A program made the position numbers and the translations under genes. Below, piece by piece: positions 1 to 7,937 of a stretch of DNA of 49,042 bases (positions are counted from its first letter, which is position 1; every line of letters begins with the position of its first letter). The notes beneath the pieces were generated by a model, which was given only the letters and a program-made list of their open reading frames with translations, was not told the origin of the DNA and searched no databases. The DNA comes from Gemmatimonadaceae bacterium. Lineage in GTDB: Bacteria > Gemmatimonadota > Gemmatimonadetes > Gemmatimonadales > Gemmatimonadaceae. Where the stretch lies: assembly GCA_019694735.1 (NCBI GenBank), contig JAIBBJ010000115.1:1-49042 (forward strand), given 5' to 3'.

Positions 1-63
1 ACGGCGCCGGCCACGGGACCCGGGCCGGCGCCGGCCGACCGCGCGGCCAAGCCCGCGCGCTGA
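1..63 (+). CDS. C-terminal tail of an upstream protein (partial)
   Basis: Frame 1 is open from the window edge to a TGA at 61-63 and encodes about 20 residues rich in Pro, Ala and Gly, ending K-P-A-R. It lies 13 bp before the SET gene on the same strand, so it is probably the low-complexity tail of a real upstream gene and may share its transcript. Nothing about its function can be read from so short a fragment, and a chance open frame is possible in such GC-rich DNA. Confidence 0.4.
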   Translation, partial: TAPATGPGPAPADRAAKPAR

Positions 64-76
64 GGCCCGCGTCCCG

Positions 77-589
77 ATGCCGCGGCGCCCCTGGGTGGTC
101 CGGCGCTCACCGCGCCACGGCCGCGGCGTCTTCGCCGTCGCGACGATCCCCGCCGGGACGCGGATCATCGAGTACACCGGCGAGCTCATCAGCGAGGCGG
201 AGGGGGAGCGGCGCTACCCGACGCCCCCGGACGGGCACGAGGAGCCCGAGCACACCTACCTGCTCACCCTCGACGCGACGCGCGTCATCGACGCGAACGT
301 CGGCGGCAACGCCGCGCGCTTCATCAACCACTCCTGCGAGCCGAACTGCGAGCCGATCGCCTTCGGCGACCACATGTGGATCGTCGCGGTGCGCGCCATC
401 CGCCCGGGGGAGGAGCTCGCGTACGACTACGCGATCGAGCTCGATGAGCCGCACACGCCCGCCCGCAAGCGGCGCTTCCCGTGCGCCTGCGGCGCGCGGC
501 GCTGCCGCGGCTCGATCCTCAAGCCGAAGCGCCAGCCGCTGCATCCGCTCGTGCGCCGCGCGATCCGGCGCTACGGCCCGGGCCGCTAG
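77..589 (+). CDS. SET-domain lysine methyltransferase-like protein
   Basis: This 170-residue protein is a stand-alone SET domain, the fold of SAM-dependent protein-lysine methyltransferases. The N-terminal motif G-R-G-V-F is at residues 15-19 and E-Y-T-G-E at 32-36. The SAM-binding and catalytic core R-F-I-N-H-S-C-E-P-N-C is at 81-91 and E-L-A-Y-D-Y at 113-118. A post-SET zinc motif (C136, C138, C143) works with C91 in the family. All active-site landmarks are present, so it looks active. The tail after residue 145 is strongly basic. There is no signal peptide, so it should be cytoplasmic. The substrate is unknown; a ribosomal or nucleoid protein is a guess. The stop codon lies in a CTAG shared with the stop of the convergent FHA gene. 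Confidence 0.9.
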   Translation: MPRRPWVVRRSPRHGRGVFAVATIPAGTRIIEYTGELISEAEGERRYPTPPDGHEEPEHTYLLTLDATRVIDANVGGNAARFINHSCEPNCEPIAFGDHMWIVAVRAIRPGEELAYDYAIELDEPHTPARKRRFPCACGARRCRGSILKPKRQPLHPLVRRAIRRYGPGR

Positions 590-1563
590 CGCGCGGCCGA
601 CTCCAGCAGGCGGTCCACGTCCGCCTTGAGGTCGGCGCGGGTCGCGCGGAAACCGTCGAGTCCCTCCTGCGGCACCAGCGCGGGCGACACGGTGCGGATC
701 GTGGCGTCGAACTCGGCCATCGGCGAGAACTCGTCGGTCGCGACCGCATGCGAGACGAGGAGCAGCGCGAGCACGATGCCGGCGGCGATCGCGCCGACGC
801 GCCAGCGGGCCGCCGTCCCGAGGTGCGTCGCGACCTGCAGGTGCAGGGGCACGACGACGGCGACCGCGGCGAGCGCGGTCGCCGTGGTCAGCTGCGACGC
901 CCCGGGCATCGCCGGCGCGAGGAAGGCCAGGAGCCCGTGCAGCTCGCCGAGCACGGTCAGCACGGCGACGGCGGCCGCGCCGATCGCGGCATGCGCCACG
1001 AAATGGAAGCGGCCGAGGACGACGCGCGCGGCCAGCGCCCAGACGCCCGCCCAGAGGAGGACGAGGACACCGAAGGCGAGGACGGTCCCGAAGATCTCCG
1101 TCCCCGCCCCGCGCGCCGTCGCCTCGAGCCAGCCGTCGGACGCCACCACGAGCGGGGCGACCACGAGCACGCCGAGCAGCACCGGCAGGCTCGCGTGCGC
1201 GAGCGAGCGCCCCGCGGTACCGGCGCGCGGCAGGCGGAGCGCCGGCGGCAGCGGCGCGCCGGCGTCCTGCACGCGGAGCGTCGTGCGGCCGACCGTCACG
1301 GCGGCGCCGGGGCGCAGCACCACGCGCGTCACCCGCTCGTCGCGCCCGACCCCGAGGCCGTTCACCGAACCGAGGTCCACGAGGACCCAGGTGCCGTCCG
1401 GCTGCGGCTCCACCCGGGCGTGGTGCGCATCCGCGTGCAGGTCATCGAGCACGAGCACGTTGTCGAGTGCGCGGCCGATGGTGAGCGGCGCGTCCCCCAG
1501 GCGGTGCCGCTCGCGCACCTCGGCGTGGCGGCCGGGCGGGAGGACCTCGAGGATCAGCGCCAC
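586..1563 (-). CDS. FHA-domain membrane protein
   Basis: The 325-residue product starts with a forkhead-associated domain (about residues 1-95), a phosphothreonine-binding fold. It shows the expected I-G-R at the first loop, the A-H-H-A-R-V strand and the L-V-D-L-G-S-V-N-G signature. After this come about five hydrophobic segments (roughly residues 120-285) and a short polar tail, so the FHA domain probably faces the cytoplasm from the inner membrane. I chose the GTG at 1561-1563 because it overlaps the TGA of the upstream protease and places the FHA strand right at the start. The two genes are translationally coupled, suggesting a shared job, perhaps phosphorylation-dependent control of the protease. 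That function is inferred. Confidence 0.85.
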   Translation of the reverse strand: MALILEVLPPGRHAEVRERHRLGDAPLTIGRALDNVLVLDDLHADAHHARVEPQPDGTWVLVDLGSVNGLGVGRDERVTRVVLRPGAAVTVGRTTLRVQDAGAPLPPALRLPRAGTAGRSLAHASLPVLLGVLVVAPLVVASDGWLEATARGAGTEIFGTVLAFGVLVLLWAGVWALAARVVLGRFHFVAHAAIGAAAVAVLTVLGELHGLLAFLAPAMPGASQLTTATALAAVAVVVPLHLQVATHLGTAARWRVGAIAAGIVLALLLVSHAVATDEFSPMAEFDATIRTVSPALVPQEGLDGFRATRADLKADVDRLLESAAR

Positions 1564-2864
1564 GCGAGCCCCTCGAGGTAGCGGTCGGCGAGGCGGTCGA
1601 TGTTCGCCCAGCTCGCGCCGGTGAGCGTGAGGGTCGAGATGAGGCCGGCGTTGCGGCGCCCGAGCAGCGCGACGTGGAACTGCGCATCGTAGAGCCCGGG
1701 CATCCGCTTGAGCGCGCGGAGGCAGAGCACGGCGCGCACCGGGGTGTGCGGCGCGCGCACGTTGCGCACGGCGCAGCGCCACTCGGTGACGTGCTTCTCG
1801 CTGCCGTCCACGAAGCCGGCGAAGCGGAACCGCTGCGAATAGAGCGCGCCGAACTGGGCGGCATTGAGCTTCTGCGTCGTGAGCACGCGGTGCACGATCT
1901 CGATCGTCCCGGACGACTGGTCGTCGGCGATGAAGACCTCGTCGTCGGTGCCGCAGCGGTGCCAGATCTCGGTGTAGGTCGGCTCGGCCTCCGCCTCGTC
2001 GCTGCGCTCCGAGCCGCCCCAGCACCGGAAGACGGGGGCGGGTTCGGTGAGGACGCGGAACGGGCCGACCTCGGCGAGGCGGGGCGCCCCCTCGAGCAGG
2101 GTGCCGAGATACGCCTCCTGGTACGCGGTCAGCTGCTGCGCGATCTCGACCGTGAGGTCGGCGGCGGGACGGAAGCCCGCGGCCTGCACGCGGGCGAGGA
2201 GCGCGGTGGCCTGCGTCTCGGGCACGAGGAAGGAGCGCTGCTCGCCCATCGTCGAGACGTTCACGCCGACCACGCGGCCGTCGCCGGTGATCGTCGGGCC
2301 GCCGCTCATCCCGGGGTTGATCGAGCCGGTGAAGTGGATCTTGGGATAGAGCGTGTGCTTCAGGTTCCCGTTGTAGGTCCCCTCGACGATGCTGAGGCCG
2401 AGGTCATTGGGATGGCCGAGCGAGTAGAGCCGGTCGCCCTGGCGCACCGGCACCGGCGCGAGCGTGAACCAGCTCGTGGCGGGCCGGCCGATGCGCAGCA
2501 CGGCGAGGTCGTGGACCACGTCCACCGCGAGCACCTCGACCGGTCGCGCACGGCCATCCGCCTCGACGACCTCGACGCGGTGCTTCGCCGGCTCCTGGAC
2601 CCGATCGGAGATGACGTGGTAGTTGGTCATCATCAGGCCGTCCGCGGACACGAGGAACCCGGTGCCGATGGTGCCCTTGGCATCCGAGGACGTCTCGATG
2701 ACCTGGACCTTGAGGATGCGTTCGCTGTAGCGGGCGAAGACGGTGCTGGTGGCCTCGCGCGGCTCGTCCTGCGCCGCGGCCGCGCGCGGGGACGCCGGCA
2801 GGAGCGCCAGCAGCGCGGCGAGCGGGAGGACGAGGCCGGGAGGGCATGGGCGCGCGCGACGCAT
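1554..2864 (-). CDS. Secreted trypsin-like serine protease (Deg/HtrA-like catalytic domain)
   Basis: The 436-residue protein has an N-terminal signal peptide (hydrophobic 11-30, likely cleaved after A-A-A near residue 31). A chymotrypsin-fold protease domain follows. The triad is visible: His83 in T-N-Y-H-V, Asp119 in H-D-L-A-V-L and Ser187 in G-M-S-G-G-P. Unlike classic HtrA there is no PDZ domain. The C-terminal half (about 230-436) is an unrecognised alpha/beta region with several Cys residues, possibly disulfide bonded in the periplasm. The gene is first in a two-gene unit with the FHA membrane protein, whose GTG start overlaps its stop. It is divergent from the membrane protein at 2959. 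The substrate is not known. Confidence 0.85.
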   Translation of the reverse strand: MRRARPCPPGLVLPLAALLALLPASPRAAAAQDEPREATSTVFARYSERILKVQVIETSSDAKGTIGTGFLVSADGLMMTNYHVISDRVQEPAKHRVEVVEADGRARPVEVLAVDVVHDLAVLRIGRPATSWFTLAPVPVRQGDRLYSLGHPNDLGLSIVEGTYNGNLKHTLYPKIHFTGSINPGMSGGPTITGDGRVVGVNVSTMGEQRSFLVPETQATALLARVQAAGFRPAADLTVEIAQQLTAYQEAYLGTLLEGAPRLAEVGPFRVLTEPAPVFRCWGGSERSDEAEAEPTYTEIWHRCGTDDEVFIADDQSSGTIEIVHRVLTTQKLNAAQFGALYSQRFRFAGFVDGSEKHVTEWRCAVRNVRAPHTPVRAVLCLRALKRMPGLYDAQFHVALLGRRNAGLISTLTLTGASWANIDRLADRYLEGLAWR

Positions 2865-2958
2865 CGGGCAAAGCTACCCGGGCGCGGGGCGTGGCCGCCA
2901 CGGGCTGGCCCCCGGCGTGCACGCCTGACATACTTGCGTCGCCCGATCCTCCCCCACG

Positions 2959-3744
2959 ATGGAGCCCGCCGTGTCCGAACAGACCCTGCGCCCGCGCACG
3001 ACCTCGGAACTCCTGGACGCGACCTTCTCGCTGTACCGGCGGCACGCCCCGGCGTACATCATGGTGACGGCGATCGCGGTGGTGCCGACGCTGCTGTTCC
3101 AGCTCCTGCTGCTGGGCGGCTCGGCGAGCCTCGGCCAGACGCTGGCGGCGTTCATCATCTTCCCGATCTCGATGGTGAGCTACGCGCTCATGAACGGCGT
3201 GGTCATCCGCATGGGCTCCGACGTCTACCTCGGGGGCGAGGCCGACGTCGCCGAGGCGGTCCGCAGCGTCATGCCGAAGGTCCCCAGCCTGATCGGCACC
3301 GCGATCCTGAAGACGCTCGCCCTGATGCTCTACTTCCTGCTGCTGTTCTTCCCGATGTTCATCGCCTTCGCGAAGTACTTCGGCCCCGAGGCTGCGGTGG
3401 TGCTCGAGGGCCGGGGCGCGGCGGCGGCGATGAGCCGGTCGGCGGAGCTCGCCGACGGACGCAAGTGGCACATCCTCGGGGCGCTGCTGCTGATGTACGG
3501 GATCTACATCATCGTGGGGTTCGCGCTCGGCATCGTCGGGGCGGTCGCGGGCGCCCTCGGGTCCGAGATGGGCGGGCAGGTCGTGCTGCTCTTCGTGCAG
3601 ACGCTCATCACCATCGTCTCGTACCCGATCGTGGGGCTGATGACGATGCTGCTCTACTACGACTGCCGCATCCGCAAGGAGGGCTTCGACGTGGAGCACC
3701 TGGCGCGCACGCTCGGCGACGCCGTGCCGGCCCCGGCCCGCTGA
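2959..3744 (+). CDS. Multi-pass membrane protein, glycerophosphodiesterase-membrane-domain/DUF975-like
   Basis: The 261 residues open with L-R-P-R-T-T-S-E-L-L-D-A-T-F-S-L-Y-R-R-H, a cytoplasmic helix typical of integral membrane proteins found beside MoxR clusters. About five to six transmembrane segments follow, with a central amphipathic region around residues 135-165. A GTG at 2971 is an alternative start that drops four residues. The gene is the first plus-strand member of the DUF4129, DUF4350, MoxR, DUF58 series and is followed after 8 bp by the next gene. No catalytic motif is visible. A membrane scaffold or chaperone role for the cluster is inferred from context. Confidence 0.75.
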   Translation: MEPAVSEQTLRPRTTSELLDATFSLYRRHAPAYIMVTAIAVVPTLLFQLLLLGGSASLGQTLAAFIIFPISMVSYALMNGVVIRMGSDVYLGGEADVAEAVRSVMPKVPSLIGTAILKTLALMLYFLLLFFPMFIAFAKYFGPEAAVVLEGRGAAAAMSRSAELADGRKWHILGALLLMYGIYIIVGFALGIVGAVAGALGSEMGGQVVLLFVQTLITIVSYPIVGLMTMLLYYDCRIRKEGFDVEHLARTLGDAVPAPAR

Positions 3745-3752
3745 GCGCGGCC

Positions 3753-4394
3753 GTGGGGCCGGCGCTCGTGCAGGGCCCCGTGGCGGCGTGGCCGGCCCAG
3801 GCGGTCCGCGACACCCTCACGTCGCTGGCGCAGGACCCGGCGTACGACCGCAGCGTGCGGCAGTCGCTGTGGCAGGCGATCCTGGAGCGGGTCGGCCGCC
3901 TGTTCCAGTGGCTGCTCGACCTGCTCCCGCCGATCCCGGGCAGCCGCTGGCTCGTCGTCGCCCTCGGCGTCGCAGTGGCCGCCCTGGTGGTGGCGCGGAT
4001 CGTCCTGCACGCGCGGGCGCAGCGCGAGTTCTGGGCCGGCGAGCGCGGGGACGCGCGGACCGGCGGGCGCGCCGACCCGTGGCGCGAGGCCGAGCGGCTC
4101 GCCGCGCTCGGCGAGCACCTCGAGGCCGCCCATCAGCTCTGCGCGGCCGTGCTCGTGCAGCTCATGCGGCGCGGGGAGGTGACGCTGCATCCCTCCAAGA
4201 CCACCGGCGACTACGCGCGCGAGCTCCGGCGCCGGGGCGCGCGCGGCGCGGGCGACTTCCAGCGGTTCCGCGCGCGGTACGACCGGGTCGTGTACGACCG
4301 GCAGGCGTGCAGCGCCGACGAGTTCGCCGCGCTGCTGCAGGACGCGCGGCCCCTGCTGCGCGACGAGCGCCAGCCGCTCGGCCGGGCCGCGTGA
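3753..4394 (+). CDS. DUF4129-domain membrane protein
   Basis: The 213-residue product starts at a GTG 8 bp after the preceding stop. It has a short N-terminal extracytoplasmic region, one transmembrane helix (about residues 68-90, W-L-V-V-A-L-G through A-R-I-V-L) and a cytoplasmic C-terminal helical domain. The end matches the DUF4129 pattern: a conserved T-x-x-D-Y-A-R-E-L, then F-x-x-x-Y-D-R-V-V-Y and a final helix. In many bacteria this family lies with MoxR and DUF58 genes. Its TGA overlaps the GTG of the next gene by four bases, which supports both boundaries. The biochemical role is unknown. Confidence 0.8.
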   Translation: MGPALVQGPVAAWPAQAVRDTLTSLAQDPAYDRSVRQSLWQAILERVGRLFQWLLDLLPPIPGSRWLVVALGVAVAALVVARIVLHARAQREFWAGERGDARTGGRADPWREAERLAALGEHLEAAHQLCAAVLVQLMRRGEVTLHPSKTTGDYARELRRRGARGAGDFQRFRARYDRVVYDRQACSADEFAALLQDARPLLRDERQPLGRAA

Positions 4395-5653
4395 GCCCGA
4401 CGACACCTCCGCGCGGCGCGCGCCGGCCGACGCCGTGGTGGGCGCGGCCCGGCGTGATGCTCCCGCTCGTCGCGGGCCTGGCGTTCGCCACGGCGCTCTT
4501 CACGCCGATCCAGGGCGACCCGCGCGGCGGGGACCCGCGGCTCTCGTCGCTGTCCACGGGCCCGCTCGGGGCGCGCCTCCTGCACGACCTCCTGCAGCGG
4601 CTCGGGTGGCGCACCGAGCGCCGGCTGCGCCAGGGCCTGCCGACGGACGCCCCTGACGCGATCGTCGCCGTGCTGGATCCGCGCGTGCCGCTGCGCGCCA
4701 CCGAGGTCCATGCGATCCTCACCCATGTGCGCGCGGGCGGGGCGGCCGTCCTCGTCGCGGGCGCGGGCACGGGCGCGCTCCTCGACTCGCTCCACGTGAC
4801 CGTCGGCGACGCAGGACGCGCCGTGCCGGTGGCCGCGGCGCGCTACTGCGCGAAGGAGTCCATCCTCTCCTACCGGCCGCTCTGGTTCGGCACGCCGATC
4901 ATGCGGGTCCTGCGGTTCACCGCGCCCACGGCGGGGGAGGTCACCCGATTCCTCGAGGCGACGGTCGAGCGCGCCGGCAAGGACAGCGTCGTGCAGCCGG
5001 TGCTCGTCGGCATGCCGCTCGGCGCGGGCCGCGTGGTCCTCGCCGTGGACGGGGACGTCTTCCGCAACGATGCGATGCGCGACTGCGCACCGGCGTTCGA
5101 CGTCGCCGCCGTGCGGGCCTTCGAGTACGCCCGCGACGGCGGGCCGCGGCCCCGCACGCTCGTGGTGTTCGACGAGTACCACCAGGGACACGGCGCACGG
5201 CCGGGCACCATCCGCGCCGTGCTCCTCTACCTCGGCACGTCGCCGTCGGGACGGTTGCTCGCGCAGCTGGCGCTCGCCGGCGTCCTCCTGCTGCTCGCCC
5301 TGGCCCCGCGGCTGGTGCCGCCGCCGCCCGACGGGCGCCTCGAGCGCCGGTCACCGCTCGAGCAGGTGGACGCGCTCGCCCGCGCCTACGACCAGGTGCG
5401 CGCGACGCGGACGGCCGCCGAGCGGCTCGTGCGCGGCCTGCGGCGCCGGACCGAGCGCGGGCCGGTCCGCGACCGCCGGGCCCTGTCGGATGACGCCTGG
5501 CTCGCCCGGCTCGCCGAGCGGCATCCGGTGCTCGCCGAGCCGATCGACCTCGCGCGGCAGGCCCTCGCCGCCGAGCTCACGCCCCGCCAGTTCGCGACGC
5601 TGGGCCCCGCCCTGCACCGCATCGAGACCACCCTCACGCGATCCCCGTCATGA
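4391..5653 (+). CDS. DUF4350-domain membrane protein
   Basis: The 420-residue protein has an N-terminal transmembrane helix (about residues 22-40). An extracytoplasmic DUF4350 region follows, a GATase-like Rossmann fold with the conserved S-L-S-T-G-P-x-G-A-R-L-L-H opening and the late V-V-F-D-E-Y-H-Q-G-H motif. A second transmembrane helix lies near residue 290, followed by an Arg-rich cytoplasmic helical tail. The family is regularly found next to MoxR ATPases. The GTG start at 4391 overlaps the previous stop and the gene's own TGA overlaps the moxR ATG, so the three genes are translationally coupled. Its exact role is not known. Confidence 0.8.
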   Translation: MSPTTPPRGARRPTPWWARPGVMLPLVAGLAFATALFTPIQGDPRGGDPRLSSLSTGPLGARLLHDLLQRLGWRTERRLRQGLPTDAPDAIVAVLDPRVPLRATEVHAILTHVRAGGAAVLVAGAGTGALLDSLHVTVGDAGRAVPVAAARYCAKESILSYRPLWFGTPIMRVLRFTAPTAGEVTRFLEATVERAGKDSVVQPVLVGMPLGAGRVVLAVDGDVFRNDAMRDCAPAFDVAAVRAFEYARDGGPRPRTLVVFDEYHQGHGARPGTIRAVLLYLGTSPSGRLLAQLALAGVLLLLALAPRLVPPPPDGRLERRSPLEQVDALARAYDQVRATRTAAERLVRGLRRRTERGPVRDRRALSDDAWLARLAERHPVLAEPIDLARQALAAELTPRQFATLGPALHRIETTLTRSPS

Positions 5654-6615
5654 CCGTCACCATCGAGCAGGGCGCCGAGCGCCTCCAGCGGCTGCGCGCC
5701 GCCATCGCCACGCGCATCGTCGGGCAGGAGGGCGCGATCGACGACGCCCTGGTCACCTTCCTCGCCCGCGGGCACCTGCTCATCGAGGGCGTGCCCGGCA
5801 CCGCGAAGACGCTCCTCGTCCGCGCCCTCGCGGGCGCACTCGGGCTCCGCTTCACGCGCGTGCAGTTCACTCCCGACCTGATGCCGAGCGACCTCACCGG
5901 CGTCTCGGTGATGCGGGACCCGACCCGCGGGTTCGAGTTCCAGCCGGGCCCGGTGTTCACCGACCTGCTCCTCGGCGACGAGATCAACCGCGCCCCCGCG
6001 AAGACCCAGTCCGCGCTGCTCGAGGCGATGGCGGAGCGCCAGGTGACGACCGACGGCGTCACGCGCGCGCTCGACCCGCTCTTCACGGTGTACGCGACGC
6101 AGAACCCGGTCGAACACGAGGGCACCTACCCGCTGCCGGAGGCGCAGCTCGACCGCTTCCTGCTGAAGACCGTGGTGCGCTACCCGGCGAAGGAGGCGGA
6201 GCTCGCGATGCTGGAGGCGCACGAGGCGGGGTTCGACCCCGAGCGCGCCGGGGGCACCGCGCTCGTGGAGGCGGTGCTGGCACGGGACGAGGCCGTCGCG
6301 CTGCGTGGGCTCGTGGACGGCGTGCGCGTGGCCCCGGAGGTCCGCGAGTACATCGCGAACATCACCCGCGCGACGCGCGACGAGGCGGCCCTCTCGCTCG
6401 GGGCGAGCCCGCGCGCGACGGTGGCGCTGATGCGCGCGGCGCGCGCGGCGGCGGTGCTCGCGGGGCGCGGGTTCGTGCTGCCGGACGACGTGAAGGAGCG
6501 GGCGCCGGCCGTCCTCCGGCACCGCGTCGTCGTGGCCCCGGAACTCGAGGTCGAGGGACGGAACGCCGACGACGTGCTCGACGGGATCCTGCAGCGGGTC
6601 GACGCCCCGAAGTGA
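5650..6615 (+). CDS. MoxR-family AAA+ ATPase
   Basis: This 321-residue cytoplasmic protein is a full-length MoxR ATPase. The Walker A motif G-V-P-G-T-A-K-T is at 47-54, and the Walker B motif L-L-L-G-D-E-I-N-R has its acidic pair at 110-111. A sensor 1 segment Y-A-T-Q-N-P-V-E-H-E-G-T-Y-P-L-P and the C-terminal lid with S-P-R-A follow. MoxR proteins act as chaperones that load cofactors or assemble complexes and nearly always pair with a VWA or DUF58 protein. Here that partner is the next gene, which overlaps by GTGA. The ATG at 5650 overlaps the preceding TGA. Confidence 0.93.
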   Translation: MTVTIEQGAERLQRLRAAIATRIVGQEGAIDDALVTFLARGHLLIEGVPGTAKTLLVRALAGALGLRFTRVQFTPDLMPSDLTGVSVMRDPTRGFEFQPGPVFTDLLLGDEINRAPAKTQSALLEAMAERQVTTDGVTRALDPLFTVYATQNPVEHEGTYPLPEAQLDRFLLKTVVRYPAKEAELAMLEAHEAGFDPERAGGTALVEAVLARDEAVALRGLVDGVRVAPEVREYIANITRATRDEAALSLGASPRATVALMRAARAAAVLAGRGFVLPDDVKERAPAVLRHRVVVAPELEVEGRNADDVLDGILQRVDAPK

Positions 6616-7937
6616 CGCGCTGGTTCCCCTTCGTCCCCGAGCGCCGGCTCGCGGCGGCCGTCGCGGCCGCCGCGGCGCTCTGGCTGCTGCCGGCCCCGGT
6701 GGGGCCCGCGGCCGGGGCCGCAGCGCTCGGGGTCCTCGCGCTCCTGCTCGCGGCGGAGTTCGTGCGCCTCCCCACGGGCCGCACGCTCACCGTCGCGCGC
6801 GAGGCACCGGCCTCCGTCGGCCTCGGCGACACGGTCGAGCTCACCTACCGCGTCACCAACCCCACCGGCACGCCGGTCTCGGCACGCCTGCGGGACCTGC
6901 TCCCGGCCTGCGTGGAGGGCGGTCTCGGGGAACGTACGGTGCAGGTCCCGGCGCGCGGCGTGCTGACGCTCCCGGTGCCGCTCCGCGGGCTCACGCGCGC
7001 CGAGGCGCCACTCGGCCCGGTGGGCGCGCGCCTCACGACCGCGCTCGGGCTCCTCGGTGCGCGGGTGCGCGTCGCCCCGCCGGACACGATCCGCGTCGTC
7101 CCCTCCATGAGCGGCGTCCGGCGCTTCCGGCTGCTGGCACTCCAGCACCGCCTCGACGCCGCCGGCGTCCGCACGCTGCGCCGGCGCGGCGAGGGCCAGG
7201 GGTTCGCCGGGCTCCGCGAGTACGCGGTGGGGGACGATCCGCGGCACATCGACTGGAAGGCGAGCGCCAAGCGCGCGAAGCTCATCACCCGCGAGTTCAC
7301 GATCGAGCGGTCGCAGACCGTCCTCACGCTCATCGACGCCGGGCGCGGGATGACGCAGCTGGCCGGCGAGTTCCCCCGGTTCGAGCACGCGCTCTCGTCG
7401 GCGATGATCCTCACCGACATCGCGGCCGCGGCGGGCGACCGGGTGGGCACGCTCGTCTTCGACGACGGGATCCGCGCCTTCGTCCCCGCGCAACGGAGCC
7501 ACGGCGCGCTGCAGGCGATCCGCGAGGCGGTGGTCCCGGTCACGGCCTCGCCGCGCGAGCCCGACTACGCGTCGGCGTTCCGCTTCCTGGCCGCGCACCA
7601 GCGGAAGCGCGCGCTCGTCGTGCTCTTCACGGACGTCCTCGGCGTGCGCGCCTCGAAGGCGCTGCTGGCCCACGTGGCGCGCAGCGCGGAGCGGCACCTC
7701 GCCCTCGTGGTGGCACTCCGCAACGACCCGCTCCACGCGCTCGCCGTCCCCGGCGCGGTGACGAGCGCGTCCGGGCTCTTCGCGCACGCGGCGGCGGCCG
7801 AGCTGCTGGAGTCGCGGGAGGAGGCGCTGGAACGGATGCGGCGGGCGGGGGCCATCGTGCTCGACGTGAGCCCGAGCGTGATGACCGCGAGCGTCGTCAA
7901 TCGCTACCTGGAGCTGAAGGCGCGGGGCGCGCTGTAG
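6612..7937 (+). CDS. DUF58-domain protein (MoxR partner)
   Basis: The 441-residue product has two N-terminal transmembrane helices (about residues 13-50), then a beta-rich extracytoplasmic segment (about 55-165) and the DUF58 core near 185-270. The DUF58 signature G-E-G-x-x-F-x-x-L-R-E-Y-x-x-G-D-D-x-R-x-I-D-W-K is clear. After it comes a VWA-like domain whose metal site begins L-I-D-A-G-R-G-M, a degenerate D-x-S-x-S. The start is a GTG overlapping the moxR stop. The final 41 bp overlap the 3' end of the convergent RDD-SpoIIM gene. In the family, DUF58 proteins are taken to bind MoxR and mediate complex assembly. Confidence 0.9.
   Translation: MTRWFPFVPERRLAAAVAAAAALWLLPAPVGPAAGAAALGVLALLLAAEFVRLPTGRTLTVAREAPASVGLGDTVELTYRVTNPTGTPVSARLRDLLPACVEGGLGERTVQVPARGVLTLPVPLRGLTRAEAPLGPVGARLTTALGLLGARVRVAPPDTIRVVPSMSGVRRFRLLALQHRLDAAGVRTLRRRGEGQGFAGLREYAVGDDPRHIDWKASAKRAKLITREFTIERSQTVLTLIDAGRGMTQLAGEFPRFEHALSSAMILTDIAAAAGDRVGTLVFDDGIRAFVPAQRSHGALQAIREAVVPVTASPREPDYASAFRFLAAHQRKRALVVLFTDVLGVRASKALLAHVARSAERHLALVVALRNDPLHALAVPGAVTSASGLFAHAAAAELLESREEALERMRRAGAIVLDVSPSVMTASVVNRYLELKARGAL

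Noticed and set aside
586-2025. Longer minus-strand frame of 479 residues covering the FHA gene
   Set aside because: Its N-terminal 150 residues are Arg-rich low-complexity sequence antiparallel in style to the protease gene. The real FHA start is the GTG at 1563.
1674-4394. Plus-strand frame of 906 residues over the protease region
   Set aside because: It is a shadow of the minus-strand protease and of gene 2959 in another frame. Only the last 213 residues, from 3753, are the DUF4129 gene.
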